Assembly (NCBI RefSeq): GCF_019649055.1
Contig: NW_026570281.1
Span: 372,001 to 436,000 of the forward strand
Length of the DNA: 64,000 nt
Direction of reading: 5' to 3'
Origin: Paramacrobiotus metropolitanus
Lineage: Eukaryota; Tardigrada; Eutardigrada; Parachela; Macrobiotidae
Shown here piece after piece: positions 55,948 to 64,000 of this stretch; the stretch's first letter is position 1; each line of letters starts with the position of its first letter. Below the pieces are notes generated by a model that was not told where the DNA came from, did not search any database, and worked only from the letters and a program-made list of their open reading frames with translations. Position numbers and translations under genes: made by a program.

Positions 55948-58900
55948 CACTGCGCTGTTCGGTCGGTCGATCCGTCCGGCCGTTTACTGGCGCGTCTCAC
56001 TGCTCACCAGCCGCGTACGGGTTGCGGCTGCACGGACGCCGATGCGGGGGAGTTGCCGGCTGATAGATGCATTGGAGCGTTGGCGGGAAGGATGGAGTGC
56101 TAGTGGAACGGACGTTTCTTTAACTTCCTTGAGCTCCCCAGACGCCCATGACCCATTCCGCCCACTGCCACGCTGTGACGCGCGGTGTACGCGGCGCCGG
56201 GCTTTGCGTAATGAACGTTGTGGGGCGCAACAATGGCCCATTTGGTGGCTGCGAATCTTCCTCTCGGGCCGCTATCCGCTCGCCGGCGTCCTCGTCGCGT
56301 TGCGCTGATAGAACCAGCAGAGCCCAGCCCGTGTCGGCGTTGACGATGATCCCACAAATGGCCTTCTTGATGATTTCCTATGCCTGTAAGAATTGATAGA
56401 CTATGACGTCGTGGAATGAAGGAAAGAATATCTGCTATCTCTGTGTGACCTTGTGCCCGATGCGCAAGTGTATGCTCTGGTTGTTCTTCTTCTCATCCTC
56501 CTTCTCTCTGTGTCTCTTCTCTTGTGTTCGATATAGTCAAAATGGTTGATGTGCATCGGTCTCTGCGGGTTGGCATTTGTCAGCTTTTGTATGCGCAGAC
56601 GGCACGAAACGGGTTCTTCCAAAAGTTTTGTATTACTTAATTATTTCGTTACTCCTTCTTCTTCACTTATGTGCAATTCGAGCGTTTGCCGGTTGCCGGC
56701 TGTTATGATAATTACCTTGTAAATGGGTCGACTTATGCTTTCCCGACAATACAGAAGATGGACCGAATAATAATCAAATTAATTTTCTTTACCGCAAGAC
56801 GCCAACGGTGTGGTGGCCAAAGTTGTAACGTAAGAAACACACAAGCGCAAGAAAACTCTGAAATGAACTGACTCACTTTGGCGACTAGCAGCAACTACAC
56901 TCGTAAACTGGTTCTTTACGATCCAGATACTAAGTCATAATCTTAGGAATATAAATGTCAGTCGGTCAGTGGACCAACATTGCTTTTGTTTATGAGACTG
57001 CGAAGAAATTGCTCTAAGGTTTAAGAAAAGGTTATCATTAAGCCTATGTGAAGCTGAGTTTTTTGTTAAAGCCTTAAAGTCGCTTGTCCGTGATCCCATT
57101 ACCGATCCACGGACATGACCTTTGCAGTTTTTTGAGCTGTGCTGTTTGTATAATAAATACTGTATTCGTTCTTTACCGGTGCAGATTGCCGCTCGGCAAA
57201 CTGCTTAGAAGCGAGCCATTATTTTCAGAACGTTGCAGCTATTTCCCTTACTTTTATTGTCTTGTTAGATCGAGTGAGTTACCGGCTGCCGACGCATCTA
57301 CGCCAGCTGTGTCGAGCGGGGTCTCACGTGAAGTCCCACTGAGGCGCATGTGTTGTTTAGCGCTTCCTGAGGGACTATCAGCATAATTGTCATGCAAATA
57401 CGACGCAGCTCTGGCTGACAATTCGACTCTGGTTAAAATAATTTACATTTGAATATCAAGAAAAGCCGAAATCGTTACTGGTCACTGTCACATGCACATG
57501 CACTGTATTGTACACTCAGTATACAGTTTGCGAACTGCGTGGGTCCAGAGCTACTGCATAAGTTTAGCCAGTTTAGCCATACGTTCAACGGTTGGACTTT
57601 GCTCATTACAAGCACTGCACCGGCGCACTCTACAGTAGAAGATGATAAACCATAGTCCAGCCAAGGAAGGCTTCATCACGACTAAATAATAAGGCTAAAA
57701 TGATTTATTAAAGTTTTTGAAGCGGTGTAGTATCGTATTTACACAGATTAGCAACGGCCACAGGTCAGCTGCTGCATTTGTCACGTCGACAAGGGGCGTC
57801 ACTGCGCACTGGTTTGGTGACATTATTGACTTGGTGACTCGTACTAAATGTTGCTGAATTAGTACAATACATCGTGATGATCGTAAGTACAATTGACCGT
57901 ACCAAATTCTGTGTATCCTGCAGTACAGTACTAATACCTGCATACGTAAGTATTCATGCACTGAACTTTATACCGAGTCGGGCTTATTACCGACTGTGCT
58001 AAACCTAATAAATAATATCGACATTTTATTTTATCGTGTACAGCTGCAGTAATTTGTACGCTAACACCACAAATCACATACTCATAACATGTTACGCGTG
58101 CACTTTAGTGACGATACAACCACAAGGATAATACTCGTAATTTAATAGAGAGAAAGATGATGGAGCATTAATTTTATGCTGCCGGTTGTATCCACTAAGC
58201 CCGGTTGTAGCTAGACACCGATTATTAAAATTCACTGCGACCGCAATAACGAGTCACGTTTCTTCATACTTTAAGTTGTCGTTAAACTTGGCGTTACGTA
58301 CAGCCGGGCATCAATAATATTTTGTTGCATCGAGTGTTGTTGTTGCGCCGCTGGCAGCGAGTGTGGCAAGGTAATCATCCATCGGCGCTGTGATTTCTCC
58401 GCGTCTCAAAACAAGTACAGATACATCCGACTGGCATACGGATTACGTCGAACTCTGGCAGTGACTGCAGCGGACTGTTGTCAATTCCTGGCATTGTTGG
58501 ATTGACCGTCGTTCGTATTATACTGCTGATTTCATAAAGCTGCTATAATTAGTTATCTGGACGCCAGTATTACTGGTATTATTCCATTAGTATCTGCATA
58601 ACGTTATAGTACGTGCATGAGTGCACGTTTTGTTTCGGATCCATTTTTTATAATGCCGCGCCAAGGACTAATCAAATTATCCGGTAAGCTGAAATCACTT
58701 TGGTCAAATTGTGAACCGTAATCTCAATTTTCTTCTGAAAAAGCAAGTTTACTAGGACATAAAGCTCTTATACTTCCGATGGCTAGTTGGACTTTATCTC
58801 TAACAAAGCGAAGCGCATTTAAACGTACCTCTTTTCTGTTATAATACAATATCTCGTCAATGCAAACCATTAATTTTTACAAACAGCTTGTAAACCATCT

Positions 58901-59213
58901 AGCAGATTTAAACAAGTATTTAAGCATTTGAAAGCGTATAAGTGTATGTGAAATTCGTATGGCCTGCGCATCAGACCTTTGCTAATATGGCCGATTTTAA
59001 TAAATTTTTCTACAGTTTCCCATTTGATCATTTTAATAATTTTTTTCAAATTTTGTACCCATTTTTTCTTTAAAGTGTTGCTTCTGTATATACAGCAGCA
59101 CAAAAGGTATGCACAGGGGGTTGTACTAGAATGAGGTTCGATGCATTAGCAAGAAAGCAGATCCCAGTTGTTCATAATTATAAGGAAGTGTCTATCGTGC
59201 TACAGGAGTTTTT
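55948..59213. other. Intergenic region between K2P and ACE genes
   Basis: It contains the K2P 3' UTR (GC-rich until about 56.35 kb), then AT-rich DNA with no supported gene. An upstream exon carrying the start of the ACE signal peptide may lie in its right part, since an acceptor-like ctacag precedes the chosen ACE start at 59206. Confidence 0.5.
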
Positions 59214-62200
59214 ATGTTGGTCCTATATACCGCACTAGTGGATGCCAATTTCTATCCTGTTGATCTGGACAATTTTACCCAGAACGGCCACCCGGATGCG
59301 TCCAAGCTGGACAGTGCGCAATACTTCCGCCAGTGGCTCAAAGAATGGTAATGTGGCCACCTTCCGTATTCTGTGTGGTGAGTAAGGCGCGGTAAACCTG
59401 GCGTTTAATTAATACTCAAATTAGGTACAATCCGGTGGCCACGGAGATTACACGCTTCGGCGCGCTATCCTCCTGGGACTTTGAAACCAACATTACCAAG
59501 GAGACCGAAGCCGACACGGTAAGCACAATCGAGTGTCTCCTTGACAATTTGCCGCCGCCCACACCACGCATCAAGTATCCTTAAGGTCAGCATGCGTCGA
59601 AGATGTTTGACCTGCACTTCCTGTACAGGTTAAGCAAGCGCAGCAAAGCGCCACCTTCTCCAAAACCCTGGCAAAGATGATCGTTCGCTTCAACGTCAGC
59701 GGCATGCCGGCATCGGAGGAGCAGTTGCGCCGGCTGCGCAAGGATCTGAGTGAGTTGGGCGACAGTGCGCTGGATCCGGTGGAATTGTCCGAGCTGACCT
59801 CAACCGTCAATCACATGAGCAGCGTCTACTCCACCGCCAAGATCTGTTTTGATGCCGGCAGCAGGACTTCCGTAGCTCAGCTGCGCAACCTCACCGGCAC
59901 CGGCCAGTGTCCTGAGGAAATGCGGGTCGCCTACGATCCCGGTATGTCGGGCAGAAAGTAAAAGAATGTTAGGATCATAGTACTGGCAATGACGATCTGG
60001 GGTTGCAGTGGTGCTCAAGTACATGCAAAACTCTTGGAACGATACGGAACGTCGCAAATACGCCTGGACGGCGTGGCGCGATGCCAGCGGAAAGACAATC
60101 CGCGCCAACTACACGCGCTACGTCGAGCTCAAGAACAAAGGAGCCCGCCTTTCAGGTACACGCATAAACACTGTAAAGAGTGTAGGGATATGATACAAAC
60201 GTCTATAGCAACGCTATTTGCATACGTGCCGCCGTCAAAACACATTGCACAAACAAGAATATGCCGCCACGTTAATCATAACGGATTCACCTGAATATCC
60301 CGCGTCTGAATGTGCTTCGTCCGTTTTTAATGAAAACTGCTCGATCACATCAGCTTCTGCCTTGATAAGCTGAACTGAGCGTTTGGGTAACAAAAGCGTA
60401 TCTGCCCATTCTGAAGGTCATGCGGTTAGTAGGGCTGCCGGCAAGACAGTCTAAAAAATGTAGCCTGGTGCCCTAGTTTTGCTTGTCTTGTTGCTTAAAG
60501 TAAGGGAGCACACGAGACAAAAGAGAGTACGAATAGAGACAAATTTTTTGTACAGTACGAATAGAGACGCAAAGAACAATGACAGTGCAGAGTTATGATG
60601 CACTTATTACATATGAGTGAGCCACCTGTATGCGTTTTGCAGGTTACGCGGACTGTGGCGCCCTTTGGCGTTCCAATTACGTGGTAGAGGGTCTGAACTA
60701 CACCGACGCCAAATTCTTGGAGGATCTGGAACGGCTCTGGCAACAGATCCGGCCACTGTATTTGGAGCTGCACGCTTTTGTCCGTCGCAAGCTCATTAAC
60801 AAATTCCCCACGGATAACCTTTCCCCCACTGGACCGGTGCCGGCTCACATGATGGGTATGCGTCAGTTTTCAAGTGTGGATATTTTGTGTTTAAAGATTT
60901 TTTTTCCCTATGTACATGTACCGTCGTGCAGTTAAGCAGTAACAATGTCCCAAAAGCAATTGTCTGCATACGTCAGAAATGTAAGCAGAGTTTTGCAGGC
61001 GACATGTTCTCGCAGGCGTGGCAGGGTATGCTCAACTTCACGCAGCTCTTCCCCTCCAAGCCACTGCTGGACGTCACCGAGGAGATGAAGCGGCAGAACT
61101 ACACCGTGGAGAAGATGTTCCGTCTGTCAGACCAGTTTCAAACCGAGCTGGGTTTGATCCCCATGCCACCGGGATTCTGGAACCAGACAGTGTATACCAA
61201 GCCCAAGGATCGCGACATCGTCTGTCACGCGTCCGCCTGGGACTTTTACACCGTCAACCCCGACGATGTCCGGTGAGGATCTATACACAGCCTGCGCCTA
61301 ATGCCCTTTATACTAACTAGGTAAACCATAACTAAACACGCATTTCGGCTGCAGTATCAAGATGTGCACGGAAATCGAGATGGATGACCTCATCACAATT
61401 CACCAGTATGCGTTAACTGCTCGCAGTACAGTACGCACATTCTTCTAGCTGTCGCATGTGGTAACGCTTTCCCCTTTGCAGTGAGATGGGCCACATTCAG
61501 TACTTCCTACAGGTGCGCACATTAGTGTATAATATAATATGGTTGTACAACGGTCAATAATACTATAATAGTATATTATTAGTAAATGTGTATATTATTA
61601 GTATATTATTAGCAAATTATGCAGCGTACGCGTACGGGAAGCGGTAATATTAAAATTAAATACGCGCTGTAGTGCCTTTTTGAAATCACTACCACTTCTG
61701 TGGAGAAAACCGCATATCTATATTTTAATCATTTATATAGTTATTTACCTTATAGAACAGATTTCCAAAACGAAATATTTGTAGTCGCCGAAATTTATCA
61801 CAAGTCGGGAGAGTACAGTAATACCAGTATTACAGCACCAGTCTCCGACAGCACCATTGAAGGTTGCTAATACTATGACAGTCTATGACAATATAATTTT
61901 ATATAGATAAAAAACATTATATGATATCCATGTCATATTTTTCAGTTACGCTTTCTGTGTTGCAGTATTCCACCCAGTCGCTGGTGGCCTTCCGGGAAGG
62001 CGCAAACAGTGGATTTCATGAAGCTGGTAAGTATTTTGTACTGGGAATACGGAGTAAGAACCGATTAATGCAATTCATTGTTGTGGATTATCCTTTCGCA
62101 GTATGATAATATTATATGCCGCCACTACTTCGATCCGCCGAGTATCACACAACAAACTGTGTGTGTCAATGTTTAAGCAAAAAATAATATGAATAATATT

Positions 62201-63715
62201 GTTGATGATCGCCCACTGTCAGCGCATCCATCGTGTTTACGCTGACGTGGCATTGGCGGCACTCACTTGGCGGAAGTTGTTGTGGACAGGCACAAGACGG
62301 TACAATGCCGCATTGAAATGCAGTTGTCGATTGAGCTGTTAATGTTGTTTAGTGGGCGATACGCTGGCGCTGAGTGTCAAAACACCCAAACATTTGTCCT
62401 GGCTGGGACTGCTCAAGAACAACACGGAAGACGAAGGTAACTAATCTACAATCAGACAACGACGCCTAGCTGACCACTTGAAGCCGATCGGCAGTTCTCT
62501 CTCAAGTGTATCTACTTCACAGTTCATTCCTGTGAACTTGACCTTTAAACAAAGCGTAAATATTAGGTAGCCAGCGCACAGCAGTACACCTGCTAACGAT
62601 GCCCAAAAGAAAATATAGCGGTGTAATTAACAAATGCACCGTATAAGTTATAAAAATATTATTATCTTCGTTATAATTTGGATAATGGTGAATACGTTGC
62701 AGACAGTGATCTTAACTTCATGTTCGTAACGGCTTTGGAGAAGATCGCCTTCCTGCCCTTCGCGTACGCCATGGACCGGTACCGTTACGACGTCTTCTCC
62801 GGCAATATATCTACGGAACAACTCAATTCCGGCTGGTGGAATTACGTGTACGCCTCCTTCGGTGATCTGATCGTTTACGCGAATTCTTTCATTCAGTCAC
62901 TTGTTTAATTTGCCACATGCAGGACGAAATACCAAGGTCTTGTGGCGGGAGTAAACCGCTCGGAAGCCGATTTTGACGCCGGTTCCAAGTTCCACATTGC
63001 CGCCGACGTGGAGTACATGCGGTAAGTTACTTAACAACCAACGGCATTTTCCCTTGGTCAACCTGCCAGGGTGTTTTCTTTATGACATTTCTCTGTTGTG
63101 CAGATATTTCATCAGCTTCGTCATCCAGTTCCAGTTTCACAAGGCCCTGTGCCATGCCGCTGGCCACACCGGCCTCCTTTACCAGTGTGATATCAACCAG
63201 TCCAAAGCTGCCGGCAAACTACTCAGGTGAATAATGTACATACTGCTAATAATACAAAAACTGTCCTCTTTTGTATAGGTTCTTTTATTTTTTACACAAT
63301 CGCAGAAAAATACTATGAGTACTAGAATCACACTTTCTATTTATCCTGAAATTCTTTTTCATTGTCGACACCATGGCGCTAGCAAAACGTTTCCTTTGCA
63401 CGAATGCTTTTTAAATTGTCTTTACATAATAAACTAAACTGGCCTTCGTTTAAATTAAGCTTACTTTTTAACTGAATAAAATAAAATAGCCTTGTTTATC
63501 GTAGCGAATTATACGAGTACTGTAACATATCGGTGTGTTTGTCGTGTAGTGAGATGTTGTCGCTGGGCTCGTCGGAACCGTGGCCGGTGGCCATGCAGCG
63601 CATCACCGGCTCACCACAGATGGATGCTGGCGCCCTGCTAGAGTTTTTCTCGCCCCTCCTCAAGTTCCTTCAAGAGGCCAACGCCAAGAACAAGGAAAAG
63701 ATCGGCTGGGATTAG
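59214..63715 (+). CDS. ACE: Angiotensin-converting enzyme-like peptidyl dipeptidase (M2 family), secreted, single domain
   Basis: Fourteen in-phase exons (59214-59347, 59425-59518, 59629-59941, 60009-60155, 60643-60855, 60999-61272, 61355-61405, 61482-61512, 61966-62026, 62353-62436, 62703-62847, 62923-63021, 63104-63226 and 63550-63715) give 644 aa, the size of one ACE domain. The zinc site is H409-E410-M-G-H413 with E438 as third ligand ([13 protein letters not shown]). Substrate and transition-state residues are kept in [14 protein letters not shown], including R549 and Y550, which match testis-ACE R522 (chloride site) and Y523. Other family blocks are [32 protein letters not shown] and [17 protein letters not shown]. 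The protein ends KIGWD, with no membrane anchor, so it should be secreted. It would release C-terminal dipeptides from peptides. The start gives a very short signal-like N-terminus ([11 protein letters not shown]), and an upstream first exon is possible. The exon 11/12 join is the least certain. Confidence 0.95.
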
Positions 63716-64000
63716 TCCGGCTATTCATTCTCTTTTTCCTCTCACAATGTCACAAACCAAATCATTTTTTGTTCACGTACTTAATCGCGATCACAAACCG
63801 AATATTTATCTAATCAAACAATGAATGTTAAGGCTGCTTTGTGACGAGCAGCGCTGGGCAAGATGCGCAAATCAAAGATTAAATTACAAATAAAAGAAAT
63901 GAGCAGAAGAAACATCGTGTTGTCACTGTCAGTCAACGTCCAGTCTAGTTAATCACGTCAGTTAGGCTGCGGGCCGACTTGCAGCAAACAATAGGTGCCG
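63716..64000. other. ACE 3' UTR and right edge
   Basis: It contains AATAAA at 63889-63894, about 175 nt after the ACE stop. No further gene begins in the remaining bases. Confidence 0.55.
63889..63894 (+). terminator. AATAAA poly(A) signal for ACE
   Basis: A canonical hexamer lies in an A-rich context about 175 nt beyond the ACE stop codon. Confidence 0.6.

Overview
This is nuclear DNA from an invertebrate animal. Genes are split into many short exons with GT...AG introns, several stop codons are followed by AATAAA signals, and the encoded set is animal-specific: nicotinic receptor, aminergic GPCR, TASK-type K2P channel and ACE. Compact genes and frequent short introns would suit a small-genome ecdysozoan such as a tardigrade, but the sequence alone does not prove the phylum.

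I could assemble nine protein-coding genes exon by exon, with splice phases that close at every junction. From left to right they are: an SPPL2-type intramembrane protease (152-3768, +); glutamate-cysteine ligase catalytic subunit GCLC (5524-9305, -); the autophagy PI3K subunit ATG14/Barkor (12843-14702, +); an alpha-type nicotinic receptor subunit resembling alpha7 (16689-21146, +); mitochondrial FAD glycerol-3-phosphate dehydrogenase GPD2 (21480-24720, -), tail-to-tail with the receptor; a two-PDZ protein of unknown orthology (25709-29410, -); a histamine-H2-like class A GPCR (36476-40875, -); a TASK-like two-pore potassium channel (48855-55947, +); and a secreted single-domain angiotensin-converting enzyme (59214-63715, +). 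They do not form a pathway. It is an ordinary animal gene neighbourhood with several membrane-signalling genes.

The gene-poor stretches (9.3-12.8, 29.4-36.5 and 40.9-48.8 kb) hold the unusual DNA. At 32.2-33.7 kb lie two oppositely oriented, decayed 3' ends of the same retroelement, which encode an RPDG...WD-type endonuclease-like tail. One contains a 73-bp palindrome. At 34.1-34.5 kb a Ser-Asp codon repeat and its inverted counterpart flank a 9-bp minisatellite. Strong foldback (inverted-repeat) sequences recur: upstream of GCLC, inside introns of SPPL2, GPD2, the PDZ gene and the GPCR, and around 44 kb. This recurrence of long, nearly perfect foldbacks is the most distinctive structural feature. 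I saw no CRISPR array, prokaryotic defence locus or other new multi-gene system.
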